Position numbers and translations under genes: made by a program. This document shows, in pieces, positions 27,317 to 36,599 of a stretch of 62,128 nucleotides of DNA. Source of the stretch: an uncultured bacterium (GTDB taxonomy: Bacteria > Verrucomicrobiota > Lentisphaeria > Oligosphaerales > Oligosphaeraceae); contig CACYQT010000011.1 in assembly GCA_902776645.1 (NCBI GenBank), forward strand, positions 1 to 62,128, read 5' to 3'. Numbering within the stretch: position 1 is the stretch's first letter; each line of letters opens with the position of its first letter. Below the pieces are notes generated by a model that searched no databases, was not told the DNA's origin, and saw only the letters and a program-made list of their open reading frames with translations.

Positions 27317-27499
27317 ATGAACATCATTTGTCCGAATCCGAATTGCGGCTACCAAGGTCCTGGCAAGGAAGTCGGCGGCAGCAATTGCCTGCTTCTGGTT
27401 ATTTTGTTTGCTTTAGGAATCTTGCCTGGTATCCTGTATCTTCTATGGTGTCCTAAAAAAGGCGTGATCTGTCCAAAATGCGGAGCACGAATCAATTGA
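27317..27499 (+). CDS. Small zinc-ribbon membrane protein
   Basis: The protein is 60 residues. Two Cys pairs (C5/C10 and C52/C55) flank one transmembrane helix at about 22-44, so the two half-ribbons could be joined at the membrane face. TTGAGGAAAC supplies a ribosome-binding site. The layout resembles LITAF-like or 'zinc ribbon plus TM' proteins; the function is unknown. Confidence 0.7.
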   Translation: MNIICPNPNCGYQGPGKEVGGSNCLLLVILFALGILPGILYLLWCPKKGVICPKCGARIN

Positions 27500-27564
27500 A
27501 TAGCCAAAATGGAATGCTCTGGCCTTCATAATGGAATGAATGATAGTCGCACAAGAGACTGAAT

Positions 27565-28545
27565 ATGAACAACAAATTCATCGTCGCCATGATCGCGGAT
27601 GATCGCAACCAGTTGCCCGCATGGGTGACACAACGGCTGGATGCTATCCCCAATCTGGAAGTCCGTTATGCACGTTGCAAAACGGAAGAGCAACTGCTTG
27701 CCATCGCGGCGGATGCGGACATGATCTGGACACGTCATCTTAATTTCGTCCTCACGCCGGAAGTCCTGCCGAAACTGACCCGTTGCAAGGCCATCTTCCG
27801 CAGCGGCAGCGGCATGGACGGCTATCCCGTCGAAGCGGCCGCCAAGCTCGGCATCCACTGCTGCAATTCGCCTGAATCAATCTCCGAATCCGTCGCCGAA
27901 CACGCCGTCTCGCTTCTCTTCTCCTTCATCCGCCAAATTCCGCAGGCCAACGATGCGTTGCATACGCACAAGACGTTCCAATTGAGCGACATGAGGTGGC
28001 ACATCAGCGGACGGACACTCGGTCTCATCGGCTTCGGCCGCATCGCGCGTCGCGTCACGGAAATGATGGCAGGCTTCCGCATGCGCATTCTCTGCTTCGA
28101 TCCCTTCGCGAATCCACAGGCCATGCGGGACATGAATGTCCAACCCGCTTCTTTGGAGGAACTTCTGAAGGAATCCGACTACGTCTCCCTCCACTGCCCG
28201 TTGACGGAAGAGACGTTCCATCTCATCGGTGAAAAGCAGTTCGCCATGATGAAACCGAACGCCGTTCTCGTCAACACGTCGCGCGGCGATGTCGTTGATG
28301 AAGAGGCACTTGTCGTGGCTCTTCGCGAAAAACGCATCGGCGGCGCCGCCATCGATGTGACGCATATCGAACCGTTGCCGCCGGACAGCCCGCTGCTGGA
28401 GCTGCCGAATCTCATCGTCACGCCCCACGACGCCGCATTCTCCAGCGATTTCGAGAAGAATTTCTATGAACTTTCCATACAGGTCATCCTGGAATGCCAG
28501 CGCGGTGACTACCGCCATTCCATGAACAGCCATTTGATGAAATAA
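27565..28545 (+). CDS. D-isomer-specific 2-hydroxyacid dehydrogenase
   Basis: The 326-residue protein has the NAD site GLIGFGRIARRV (GxGxxxxxV type) and the catalytic triad region: VNTSRGDVVDEEAL (Arg), IEPLPPDSPL (Glu) and TPHDAAFSSD (His). It reduces a 2-keto acid to a D-2-hydroxyacid or the reverse; phosphoglycerate dehydrogenase-like and glyoxylate reductase-like substrates are all possible. It lies 18 bp before the PHP gene, suggesting co-transcription. Confidence 0.9.
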   Translation: MNNKFIVAMIADDRNQLPAWVTQRLDAIPNLEVRYARCKTEEQLLAIAADADMIWTRHLNFVLTPEVLPKLTRCKAIFRSGSGMDGYPVEAAAKLGIHCCNSPESISESVAEHAVSLLFSFIRQIPQANDALHTHKTFQLSDMRWHISGRTLGLIGFGRIARRVTEMMAGFRMRILCFDPFANPQAMRDMNVQPASLEELLKESDYVSLHCPLTEETFHLIGEKQFAMMKPNAVLVNTSRGDVVDEEALVVALREKRIGGAAIDVTHIEPLPPDSPLLELPNLIVTPHDAAFSSDFEKNFYELSIQVILECQRGDYRHSMNSHLMK

Positions 28546-28563
28546 CGACCATAAAAAACAACC

Positions 28564-29907
28564 ATGAGCGCCACCATCCCATCCGAAAACTACCTGCCGT
28601 TTGAAGAAGAAGCCGCCATCGCCATCCCCTATTCCGACGTCACCCCCTATACGGAGCCTGCCGACGGAAAACATTGGTACAGAGGCAATACCCATATCCA
28701 TACGTTCGTCTCCGACGGACAGGCCACGACGATGGAATCCGCCCTCCTCTTCAAGAAGATCGGCTGGAATTTCATCTATCTGACCGACCACAACGCCGCC
28801 CATGTCAATCTTGACTTCTGGGTCAATTCGGCCAAACGCCCTTCCGCCCCCAAATACATCCAGCGGTTCATCGGCGCCTATCCGGACTACGCCCCCGAAC
28901 AGCGCACGGAGGAGGACGGATCCGTCTCCTATCGCATGGACACTATCGGCGAAGTCGCCAACAAGCTTGACGAAACGGACAAATTCATGATCCTGCCAGG
29001 CTGCGAAATCGGCGTCAATTCATTGAATGGCGACGACATCCACTGCAACCTCCTCAACGCCAACATCGCCTGCAAGACCAAACCGCAGGCGGACGTGCCC
29101 GGCAACCTCAACTACGCCCTCGGCCTGCGCGACACGATGGTCGGCCGCGTCAATCCTGAAGTGATCTTCTCCGTCAACCATCCCATCTGGAAATACTATG
29201 ACGTTCTGCCGGAATTCGTCATCGCGCATCCCTCCATCCGCTTCTTCGAAATCGCCAACACAGGCGCCAGCCCGATTTTCAAAGTCGTTGAAAATGAACC
29301 CGTTGTCACCACCGACCAGTGGTGGGACGTCGTGAACGCCGTCCGCGCCACCAACGGCCAGCCGCTCCTCTACGGCGTCGCGGGCGACGACATCCACAAC
29401 TACGACCGTTTCTACAACGGTATGGATCTCCATGGAAGGCTCAGCTACATCATGGTGAACGCATGCCATCTGCAGCCCGCCAAACTGATAGAGGAAATGT
29501 ACAAGGGCAATTTCTATTCTGCGCGTGGCGCAGAATTCAAGTCGATTTCATTTGATAAATCAACCAAGACGCTTTCCGTGGAAGTCCTTCCGCAGGAAGG
29601 ATATGACGTGACCATTCAGTTCATAGGCACGAAGCGCGGTACGGATTGCAGTTGCCAGCGATTTGTCGAGAAGAACGTGACGGACGAACTGCCCGAATGG
29701 CTGAAGAAACGTCCCTTCAACCGCGACCGCAAGATTCCTGTTTATTCGCCGAAAGTCGGTGAAACCATGTTGGAAAGCCATTCATTGCAAGCCTCCTACG
29801 CCATGAAGAGCGATGATCTCTACATCCGCGCGAAAGTCATCATGACGGCCAAAGAAGGCGCAAAACAGACATTGTATGCTTGGTCGCAACCAATTGCAAA
29901 TGCGTAA
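28564..29907 (+). CDS. PHP domain metal-dependent phosphoesterase (CehA/McbA-like)
   Basis: The 447-residue protein has no signal peptide. PHP motifs are in order: RGNTHIHTFVSDGQ (motif 1), YLTDHNAAH (motif 2), LPGCEIGVN with a metal-binding Glu, FSVNHPIW, and GVAGDDIHNYDRF. A C-terminal beta-rich region follows from about 330. CehA-like members of this family hydrolyse esters or phosphoesters with a metal cluster; the substrate is unknown. It is probably in an operon with the upstream dehydrogenase. The stop is adjacent to a TCTAGA octamer array. Confidence 0.87.
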   Translation: MSATIPSENYLPFEEEAAIAIPYSDVTPYTEPADGKHWYRGNTHIHTFVSDGQATTMESALLFKKIGWNFIYLTDHNAAHVNLDFWVNSAKRPSAPKYIQRFIGAYPDYAPEQRTEEDGSVSYRMDTIGEVANKLDETDKFMILPGCEIGVNSLNGDDIHCNLLNANIACKTKPQADVPGNLNYALGLRDTMVGRVNPEVIFSVNHPIWKYYDVLPEFVIAHPSIRFFEIANTGASPIFKVVENEPVVTTDQWWDVVNAVRATNGQPLLYGVAGDDIHNYDRFYNGMDLHGRLSYIMVNACHLQPAKLIEEMYKGNFYSARGAEFKSISFDKSTKTLSVEVLPQEGYDVTIQFIGTKRGTDCSCQRFVEKNVTDELPEWLKKRPFNRDRKIPVYSPKVGETMLESHSLQASYAMKSDDLYIRAKVIMTAKEGAKQTLYAWSQPIANA

Positions 29908-29908
29908 A

Positions 29909-29950
29909 TCTAGAATTCTAGGCTTCTAGCATTCTAGAAATCTAGAAGCC
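29909..29950. repeat. Octamer array TCTAGAAT with a 9-bp hairpin between convergent genes
   Basis: Five 8-bp units (TCTAGAAT, TCTAGGCT, TCTAGCAT, TCTAGAAA, TCTAGAAG) occupy 29909-29948. GGCTTCTAG (29921-29929) pairs perfectly with CTAGAAGCC (29942-29950). The array touches the stop of the PHP gene and supplies the TAG stop of the leftward gene. Confidence 0.8.
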
Positions 29951-30733
29951 TTGATATTCCTCAAAAAACCGCGGATGCTCCTCCAGCCATTCTTTGTTGA
30001 ACGCCGCAGGATACTTCGCCAGCATCTCCATCGTGTAGTAGGCGATTTTCGGCGCGTCCAGAATGATGCAGTGCGCGTCGCCGAAACGGCCCTCCCGCAA
30101 CGCGCCGATGCGGCGGAAATGCGGCTCCATGCGGTCGTAGAAGTTCGAATGGTTGCCGCGATGGCGGCGCGACGGCACGGCATGCGCCTTGCCGTCGTAG
30201 TCGATGGAGACGAGATTCTGCTTTTCCTCCGTCAGCACGTTGGCGGCATGGCCCCATTCCTCCACGCCGTGCAGGAAGGTGTTGTGCGCGATGCTCGCGC
30301 CTAAAAACAATATCTGCGCCTTGTAGCCGACGAGACGACGCCACGGCGAAAATTCGCAGGCGGGCGAATCGAACCGCTCATGGCCTTCCGTGAACGCCGC
30401 CGCTTCGCGCCCCCATGCCGCCAGCGAATGCGTCGGATGCAACGAGCGGATGACGCCCGGCCGCTGACGGAACAGCTGCGGCAGGATGCCGACGACCGAC
30501 GGCGTTTCGCGAACATTGAAAACAGGCTGGTCGGCGTTGACATTGCTCCATGTCAGCGTCGGAAACACCAGCAGCCCAGCCTCTTGGAAATAATCCATGA
30601 AAACATCCAAGACGGTGTCCGCTCGCCCTTCCACATCGCCGATGGATTTCATGGACGAATGGATCAGCAGCGTCCCGTCCTGCGGAATGCCCAGATTCTC
30701 AAGATCTTTTCTTAAAGATACGTAGGTATGCAT
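29942..30733 (-). CDS. AAC(3)-family (aminoglycoside 3-N-acetyltransferase-like) protein
   Basis: This 263-residue protein has LLIHSSMKSIGDVEGRADTVLDVF at the N-terminus, FPTLTWSN, and SLHPTHSLAAWG (the conserved HPxHS block), followed by LFLGASIAHNTFLHGVEEW. These define the antibiotic acetyltransferase (AAC(3)) fold. True resistance enzymes acetylate the 3-amino group of aminoglycosides, but many chromosomal relatives act on other amines, so resistance should not be assumed. The stop codon is provided by the TCTAGA repeat. Confidence 0.85.
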   Translation of the reverse strand: MHTYVSLRKDLENLGIPQDGTLLIHSSMKSIGDVEGRADTVLDVFMDYFQEAGLLVFPTLTWSNVNADQPVFNVRETPSVVGILPQLFRQRPGVIRSLHPTHSLAAWGREAAAFTEGHERFDSPACEFSPWRRLVGYKAQILFLGASIAHNTFLHGVEEWGHAANVLTEEKQNLVSIDYDGKAHAVPSRRHRGNHSNFYDRMEPHFRRIGALREGRFGDAHCIILDAPKIAYYTMEMLAKYPAAFNKEWLEEHPRFFEEYQGF

Positions 30734-30759
30734 AAATTTACTTCATGTAAGAGGATAAT

Positions 30760-30828
30760 GGGACATCTGGGATATCTGGGACATAAGTATTTACTTTTAG
30801 CTTTAAGCTTTGGGCTTTAAGCTTTTAA
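30760..30828. repeat. Nonamer array (GGGACATCT) plus heptamer array (CTTTAAG)
   Basis: GGGACATCT, GGGATATCT and GGGACATAA (30760-30786) are the reverse-complement form of the GTCCCATCT family. CTTTTAG, CTTTAAG, CTTTGGG, CTTTAAG and CTTTTAA follow (30794-30828). Confidence 0.75.
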
Positions 30829-30848
30829 GCCGCTTTAGCGGCTTAAAA
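30823..30848 (-). terminator. Palindromic terminator that includes a stop codon
   Basis: TTTTAAGCCGC and GCGGCTTAAAA pair perfectly around TTTA. On the minus strand the TAA of the right half is the stop codon of the Eis-like gene, and the stem ends in T residues. Confidence 0.75.
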
Positions 30849-31997
30849 ATGATCCGCGATATAGATCGGCTTTCTCACGAAGACGCGCCGCAGCGTCTCT
30901 TCGTTGCCATTGATTTCCACGTCGTTGCGCAAAACGGCTTCCTGGAGGCCGATCGCGCCGATGGCCAGAATGGAAAACGCGCGTTCGGAGAGCGTGATGT
31001 CCGGCTGCGCATCCGTCGGCGTCGCTTCATCGCCGCGAACAAGCCATGTGGCGTTGTTTTCGGGAATCATCTCATCGTTGATTTTCACCGTAAACGACAC
31101 GCCCTCAGGCTTTTTCAACAACGACAACGCTTTCTCCGCGTTAATGACGCGCGCCATGAAATTGCGGTGCGGCGACGCCGTGACGGAATATGGATTGTCC
31201 ATAAACGACATCAAATCGATGTCGGAAGGCACCGGCAGGACGACAGTGCTGTAGTCCGCGCTGAAGCGAGAGAGGAAATTCAGCAACGCCGTAAAGCCGC
31301 GGCGGCCGTTCCACGCATAATCCTTCACGCTCAGTTTCGGGGCGGAATCCTGAAACGCCACATAGGCGGACGGGCCTTCCGAATCACCCAGCAAGTAGCA
31401 GAAATAACGGTCTTTGTAACAGTCGCCTTTGATATGGACGCTCGCCATCCGCGCGTCGTCGCGGAAAATGGCCGTGTTGTAACGGCAGGCGAACGGCGCG
31501 TAGAGCGCCGTGTATTGCTCCGTTGGATCGCCCGGCCGCCACATCTTGATCCAACCGTCGTGGCGGATGCGCGGCAGGGCGTTCGTCGGAATCTCGTAGT
31601 TCGTTCCGTAGCAAGTCGTTTCATAGCCGAACTTCCGGTAGAAGGAATGGCGGAACGGAAACAGCGTCGAAAGGACTTCGCCGTTCCGCCTGGCCTCTGG
31701 CAGCAAGCTCGCGAAAATCGCGCGGATGGCCCCGCTTTCGCGGTATTCAGGCAGGGCCGACACGCCGCCGATGCCGCCGCATTCGACGACATGGCCGTCG
31801 AAATAGCACTGGAAGCGGTTGTTGACGATATGGCCCATCATGGTGCCGTCGTCGTCGAAGGCCCCCCAGTTCTCCGTCGTGTCCGCCTCCCAGCGGGCGA
31901 CGCGTTCGTCCATGTTGTCGATGCGTCCATGGAACGAAACGGTCGAGATGAGCCCCGCCTCCGGTCTTTCCTTCTGTGTCAGCTTGCGTACTTGCAT
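30843..31997 (-). CDS. Eis-like GNAT acetyltransferase
   Basis: The 384-residue protein has an N-terminal GNAT with VVECGGIGGVSALPEYRESGAIRAIFASLL (acetyl-CoA loop) and STLFPFRHSFYRKFGYE, which is the Eis hallmark. A second degenerate GNAT and an SCP2-like C-terminal domain follow. Eis acetylates several amines of aminoglycosides and lysines in proteins. The start at 31997 has AGGATAGGATA upstream; an ATG eleven codons earlier lacks a site. The C-terminus ends within a terminator hairpin. Confidence 0.87.
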   Translation of the reverse strand: MQVRKLTQKERPEAGLISTVSFHGRIDNMDERVARWEADTTENWGAFDDDGTMMGHIVNNRFQCYFDGHVVECGGIGGVSALPEYRESGAIRAIFASLLPEARRNGEVLSTLFPFRHSFYRKFGYETTCYGTNYEIPTNALPRIRHDGWIKMWRPGDPTEQYTALYAPFACRYNTAIFRDDARMASVHIKGDCYKDRYFCYLLGDSEGPSAYVAFQDSAPKLSVKDYAWNGRRGFTALLNFLSRFSADYSTVVLPVPSDIDLMSFMDNPYSVTASPHRNFMARVINAEKALSLLKKPEGVSFTVKINDEMIPENNATWLVRGDEATPTDAQPDITLSERAFSILAIGAIGLQEAVLRNDVEINGNEETLRRVFVRKPIYIADHF

Positions 31998-32027
31998 TAT
32001 CCTATCCTGCTGCGAATCAATGGGTAG

Positions 32028-32103
32028 CAAGGCCGTCTCGGCCTTGTCAAGGGCGGGACGCCCTTGCTACCTCCTGTTTTTAGCCAAGGGCGGGACGCCC
32101 TTG
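32028..32103. repeat. Three perfect 19-nt hairpins in a row (8-bp stem, 3-nt loop)
   Basis: CAAGGCCG-TCT-CGGCCTTG (32028-32046), then CAAGGGCG-GGA-CGCCCTTG twice (32048-32066 and 32085-32103). Each is flanked by GCTACC-like sequence, and the last two are followed by TTTTT or a T-rich run. The first hairpin has a different stem that is still perfectly paired. They lie between two leftward genes and may end porin transcription. Confidence 0.85.
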
Positions 32104-32116
32104 CTACCTCCAGTTT

Positions 32117-33454
32117 TTAAAATGCGACATTCAATTCCAGACGGAACCAGTAGCTGTCATGGCCGTTCGCGAAATAATCGCCCGCCATGAAGTGCGAAAC
32201 ATAGCCCAGAATGGACATGTTGTCCATGATTTTGTACGACGCGATGGCGCTCAGGAGCAGGCCGACGTGGTCGCCGCCGCCCGTCGGGGCCATGCCCGCG
32301 ACGGCGCTGTTCTTTTCATCCGCCAGATAATCCGTGGCGGAAAGCGTGAACTTCAAGTCGTTGATGACATTGAAGGACACGAACGTGCGCAGCGATTCCA
32401 GATTGCTCCACATGCCGTTGAGCATGATGGGCATCAGTTCCTCGCCCCACAGCGGGCACTGCGTCATCAGCGGATTCCATCCTTCCAAGCGTCCCGTTCC
32501 GGGATCGTCGCCGCTGAAATGCGTGTAGTTGAAGCCAAGAATCGGCTTGAAATCGGAATCATCGTACAGATGGATGTTCAACCGCGCATCGATCATGTCC
32601 GCGTCCAGATGCTCGCCGTATGCGCCGCGGCCGAACTGATGGGCCCCTTCCAAACTGTAGTCCACGATGGAATATTTGCCGAAGAAACGCAATCCGGCCG
32701 TGTGCAGGCTGGTGGACGCGTCCGCAAAATGCGCGCGCTCAGCGCTTTCGGGCTGCTTGTCATCGACGTCGTTGAACATGTAGTAGACATCGACGTTGAA
32801 GGTCGGATCAAATTTGTGCGTCCAATAGACGCCCTGCGTGAAGATGTTGGCGGAACGGAGACGGCGGTTGCGGTCGTTGATGAAGACGGTGCGGTCCTTC
32901 CATTCATCATACAGCGTGAAGATCGTCACCGTGTCGTTTTCCGTCTTGAATTTCAGCGTGATACCGTCCGTAAAGACGGAACGGCCTTGATCGAACGGCG
33001 TGCCTTCCGCGAAAAGCATGCCATTGCCGAACTTAAGGTCCTGCCGGCCCAATTTGATCGTCAGCAAACCGTCCAACAGATTGCGGATTTCGACGTTGGC
33101 GGCGTCGACATAGACTTCATCGGGAAATTCCCATGTGGATTTGCCGTTGTTGTTATCGCGGTTCGGGCTGGTTGTCACATAATGGAAACGGTTGGCAAGA
33201 CGGAGGTTGAACGTCACATCCTGCCCGAAGTCGAACGCGCCCCACAACCGTGTGCGGATGCGGAAGTATTCCGTCGAATGGCGACCGTCCTTATCGACAT
33301 CCGGTGCGGCCACATTGAACGTGTAGCCTTCATATCGCGCGCGAATGTCGCCGCCAAGGCGGATTTTCATATCATCCTGCAGCTCAATGGTGTATTCCGC
33401 CATGGCCACAGCGGCCAGGCACATCACCAGCATCGTCATAATCTTCTTCTTCAT
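32117..33454 (-). CDS. Outer membrane porin, alginate-export (AlgE-like) type
   Basis: The 445-residue protein starts MKKKIMTMLVMCLAAVAMAE, a signal peptide. The rest is a series of alternating amphipathic strands with aromatic ends, including RLGGDIRARYEGY, EYFRIRTRLWGAFDFG and LTIKLGRQDLKFGNGML, typical of the alginate export/18-stranded porin family. It ends with Phe (RLELNVAF), the beta-barrel assembly signal. It should pass an anionic oligosaccharide or similar solute through the outer membrane. AGGAG lies 10 bp before ATG 33454; an earlier in-frame ATG uses that site as coding sequence. Confidence 0.88.
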   Translation of the reverse strand: MKKKIMTMLVMCLAAVAMAEYTIELQDDMKIRLGGDIRARYEGYTFNVAAPDVDKDGRHSTEYFRIRTRLWGAFDFGQDVTFNLRLANRFHYVTTSPNRDNNNGKSTWEFPDEVYVDAANVEIRNLLDGLLTIKLGRQDLKFGNGMLFAEGTPFDQGRSVFTDGITLKFKTENDTVTIFTLYDEWKDRTVFINDRNRRLRSANIFTQGVYWTHKFDPTFNVDVYYMFNDVDDKQPESAERAHFADASTSLHTAGLRFFGKYSIVDYSLEGAHQFGRGAYGEHLDADMIDARLNIHLYDDSDFKPILGFNYTHFSGDDPGTGRLEGWNPLMTQCPLWGEELMPIMLNGMWSNLESLRTFVSFNVINDLKFTLSATDYLADEKNSAVAGMAPTGGGDHVGLLLSAIASYKIMDNMSILGYVSHFMAGDYFANGHDSYWFRLELNVAF

Positions 33455-33490
33455 CGTCAAATAACTCCTGGGCAATTTCTTTTAGACAGA

Positions 33491-33508
33491 CGCCTTCAAA
33501 AGAAGGCG
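33491..33508 (-). promoter_or_regulatory. Leader hairpin upstream of the porin gene
   Basis: CGCCTTC (33491-33497), a 4-nt loop of A, and GAAGGCG (33502-33508) lie about 37 bp upstream of the porin start codon, in its expected leader. It could be a regulatory or stabilising hairpin. Confidence 0.4.
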
Positions 33509-33586
33509 CTTCTCTCTGCCATCATCATGAAAAAAATATATCACGGCAACTGTATAAATCCATTTAAGGCATCGGAAAAAACAGCC

Positions 33587-33618
33587 TCCAGAATTCTTGA
33601 ATTCCAGTATTCTAGATA
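33587..33618. repeat. Octamer array TCYAGAAT (four units)
   Basis: TCCAGAAT, TCTTGAAT, TCCAGTAT and TCTAGATA follow in phase. They belong to the same family as 29909-29948. The rest of the 33455-33711 spacer is AT-rich and holds the divergent promoter regions; no clear boxes were fixed. Confidence 0.65.
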
Positions 33619-33711
33619 TCATACTTGCAATTTGGTTAAAAAAAGATATTGTGTGATATGCGTTTTCATTGTTTCATGCATTGAGCCATTGATTCTACCA
33701 GCTGCAACACC

Positions 33712-36588
33712 ATGTACCACAACTGCCTAACTTCTGCAATTCTCTCCATGGCGCTGGCCGTCGGCGCCATGGCCGCCCAGCCTGAATGGGAGCATAAGCC
33801 CATCGAAATCATCCGCGGCCATCTGCCCCGTCCGCATTGTCCAACTGTCTGGACCGCACAGGACAACGGCTTCAACGGATGGCAGATCGAAGGGGACGTC
33901 AAGCTTGAGGCAAGCGGCGATTTCTGCCTGTGGAACGATCAATCCGCCAAACTCACTTTCAATTCCACGCCATGCCGCGCCGTGCTCAAGCCCGCAAACA
34001 TCGTGTTCAACGACAAAATCGACGGTCTTGAAATATGGGTCTACGGACTCAAAAGCGGCAAGACGCAAAACAGTTTCGTCATCGAAGACGCCAACGGCCG
34101 GAGCTTTACCCTTAAGACAGTCGGCAACAGCAGTTTCTGGGCGCGGACGCCTTGGTGGGGGGCGTCGCTTTGCCGCTTCCCGAAAGACGCCGTGTTTCCC
34201 GTAAAACTGACGCAGATCGTCTTCGAAGCCTCCGAGAAAATCAAGGGCGGAGACGCCACCTATCTCGATTTTCTCGGCGCATACAAATTCACGGGCAAAA
34301 CATTGCCGGACACCGCCAAATGGAACATCCCGTTCCCCTATAAAAAAGAGTCCATCCTCCCCACGCCAACGGCTTCCAATGTGAAAAACAGTCTCCGCCA
34401 GGAGCAGGACGACACCGTCTTCACATTTGACGGGAGCGACGGCAACCTCGCCTTCCACTACACGCCTAAAACCGGTACGCTGAACGACTTGTCTGTTTCC
34501 GTCAACGGCCAGGCCGCGTTCCGCCCCATGGCGGACGGCGGCGTCATGGCGACCGTCGGCGGCGTGAAAATCCATCCGTCGGACAACGATATCCAAGCCG
34601 TGCTTCTGAAGAAGGAAATCGACGGCGACACGTTGAAAACCGCCTGGAGATGGACAAAAGACGACAAAACCGTCGAATTCACGCTCGGCCTTTCCGTCAA
34701 AGGCCGTTCGCTCGTCATCACGGCGGATTCGACCTCCACGGACATCACGGCCTTCAGCTGCGGCCATACGCAAGGCACTCCCAATCCGAGACTTGTCAAA
34801 CTGACCTATCTGAACTACCGTTGGGACTACCCGCGCATGCTCGTCACCGACGACTATTTCATTTCGCTCTTTCCGGACTGGTATGTCAGCCAGGCCACGG
34901 AGGTCGTGGACGGCGCGAACCGCCATGGTTTGCAGGGGGCGAAAGTCATCAGTGAAGATTCCGCCATCATTCTCGGCGGTTCGCTCTATCTGCCGAAGGC
35001 CGGAAGCACACGCAACCCGTTGTACGAACGTTTCTTCCTGACGATCTCACCGGATCTGGAATCGGCCCTGCCGAACATCCCGAACCCGCGATCAAAATAT
35101 TTCGATGAAACGAAAACGCTCGTCTACAGCACGCGGATGTATGATTCCATCAAGACGGAGCATTGCCCGCAGGAGGTCGATTTCTGGCGGCTGATGGCGG
35201 ACTACGGCGTGAAGGACATGTTCGTCCGCTTCCACATGAACCAATGGCGCACGCCGTTACGCAACAACCACTTCACGCATTACGGATACGCCTATGAAGA
35301 CGTCACGGACGCAGGCTACCAGCTGATCGCACGCGACCTGAAGACGATCGTCAGACGCGTCGGCCCGTATGAAGACAACCGCGTCATGCACGCCTTGGGG
35401 CCTGAATTCAACTACGACATCCTTTCGCAGAACAGCGAAGGCCTTTTCAACGAAGGATGGGACGCCTCCTTCCAGCCCTCCCCCGCCGCGCAGCACAAGC
35501 TGGAGGCCGACTACGCGCCGTTCCTTGTGAAGAAATTCGGCTGGAACGGCTGCTATTTCGACGAAGTGACGAACACGCCGCCATGGGGCCTCGTCGATTT
35601 CAATCCGAACATTCCCGGCGGCGCGACGTATCTCAACGTGCTGCGGAACTACGCGTTCGTCTCGCGCAAGATGTCGGACTACTACAACGGCCCGATCTGG
35701 AGCGAAGGCAACGCCGCCATGTTCTGGGCAGGATATCTCGACACGGACTACGCCCAGACAAACGACGCCGACGCCATGCCCGTCGTCGATTACAAGTTAC
35801 GCAAGATGAATCCGTTGGAGAATCTGAACGGCTATGATCTGGGCAAGGTCGGCAACGCCACCGTCGATTACATGCTGAGCGCGCAGATCGTCAACGGCAA
35901 CATGGGCCATTTGTGGTCCAGCAATTCCTCCATCCCCTACCATGGGCAGTGCCTGCTGAAATCAGCCAAGCCCGAACAGATCCGCGACATCTGCCGTTCC
36001 TATTTCATGATGCGCCAATTGCAGGAGTTCTACGCTGGCGTTCCCGTCAAGCAAATCCGTTATGAATGCGGCGGCCAACTGTTCACCGCCACCGAGATGT
36101 TCAGAGGCCGCAAGTCCAACGAAGGCAAGGTCTTCACGCAATATGAAAACGGCCTTGACGTATGGGTCAACCGCAATCCGCAGGACAGCTGGACAATCAC
36201 CGTCGACGGTCAGAAAATGGTCCTGCCGCCCTACGGCTATGCCGCATGCCTGCCCGGCAAGCTGCTGGAATATTCCGCCGTAATCGACGGACATCGCGTC
36301 GATTACTCCCGCGGCCCGCTCTACACGTATGTCGACGGCCGCGGCAACAACACGGCCTTCCCGGAAATCACCGCCGCCAACGCCTACGTCATCCTCCATG
36401 ACGGCCAACAGCGAACCCTCACGCCCGTGCCTTTCATCGAAGCGGAAACCATCACCGTCCATGCCGCGGCCATGCTGCCATTAGCACGCGACGGAGGGGC
36501 GCTCTCCGCCACCGCCAAATTTGGCAATGCAAACGGAACCATCTCATTCACAACGAGCAAGGATGTTTTCAAATACGGAATCCAGTAA
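33712..36588 (+). CDS. Large secreted protein, candidate glycoside hydrolase (paralogue of 41383-45273)
   Basis: The 958-residue protein starts with a signal peptide (MYHNCLTSAILSMALAVGAMAAQ). The N-terminal region (about 40-210) is a beta-rich, CBM-like domain (LEIWVYGLKSGKTQNSFVIED). It is followed by a beta-sandwich with FDGSDGNLAFHYTPKTGTL, and then a likely TIM barrel with YERFFLTISPDLESALPNIP, YFDEVTNTPPWG (D617, E618) and GPIWSEGN (E665). The 1296-residue protein encoded further right has the same order and the same 48-residue Asp-to-Glu spacing. I do not recognise a named GH family; the layout recalls large alpha-glycosidases such as GH101. Substrate unknown. No ribosome-binding site is evident. 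Confidence 0.75.
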   Translation: MYHNCLTSAILSMALAVGAMAAQPEWEHKPIEIIRGHLPRPHCPTVWTAQDNGFNGWQIEGDVKLEASGDFCLWNDQSAKLTFNSTPCRAVLKPANIVFNDKIDGLEIWVYGLKSGKTQNSFVIEDANGRSFTLKTVGNSSFWARTPWWGASLCRFPKDAVFPVKLTQIVFEASEKIKGGDATYLDFLGAYKFTGKTLPDTAKWNIPFPYKKESILPTPTASNVKNSLRQEQDDTVFTFDGSDGNLAFHYTPKTGTLNDLSVSVNGQAAFRPMADGGVMATVGGVKIHPSDNDIQAVLLKKEIDGDTLKTAWRWTKDDKTVEFTLGLSVKGRSLVITADSTSTDITAFSCGHTQGTPNPRLVKLTYLNYRWDYPRMLVTDDYFISLFPDWYVSQATEVVDGANRHGLQGAKVISEDSAIILGGSLYLPKAGSTRNPLYERFFLTISPDLESALPNIPNPRSKYFDETKTLVYSTRMYDSIKTEHCPQEVDFWRLMADYGVKDMFVRFHMNQWRTPLRNNHFTHYGYAYEDVTDAGYQLIARDLKTIVRRVGPYEDNRVMHALGPEFNYDILSQNSEGLFNEGWDASFQPSPAAQHKLEADYAPFLVKKFGWNGCYFDEVTNTPPWGLVDFNPNIPGGATYLNVLRNYAFVSRKMSDYYNGPIWSEGNAAMFWAGYLDTDYAQTNDADAMPVVDYKLRKMNPLENLNGYDLGKVGNATVDYMLSAQIVNGNMGHLWSSNSSIPYHGQCLLKSAKPEQIRDICRSYFMMRQLQEFYAGVPVKQIRYECGGQLFTATEMFRGRKSNEGKVFTQYENGLDVWVNRNPQDSWTITVDGQKMVLPPYGYAACLPGKLLEYSAVIDGHRVDYSRGPLYTYVDGRGNNTAFPEITAANAYVILHDGQQRTLTPVPFIEAETITVHAAAMLPLARDGGALSATAKFGNANGTISFTTSKDVFKYGIQ

Positions 36589-36599
36589 ACAACATCCCG

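Noticed and set aside
29942..31997. Antibiotic-resistance island (AAC(3)-like, Eis-like, MATE, MarC)
   Set aside because: The genes are scattered, chromosomal-type and without mobile flanks; household relatives of these families are common.
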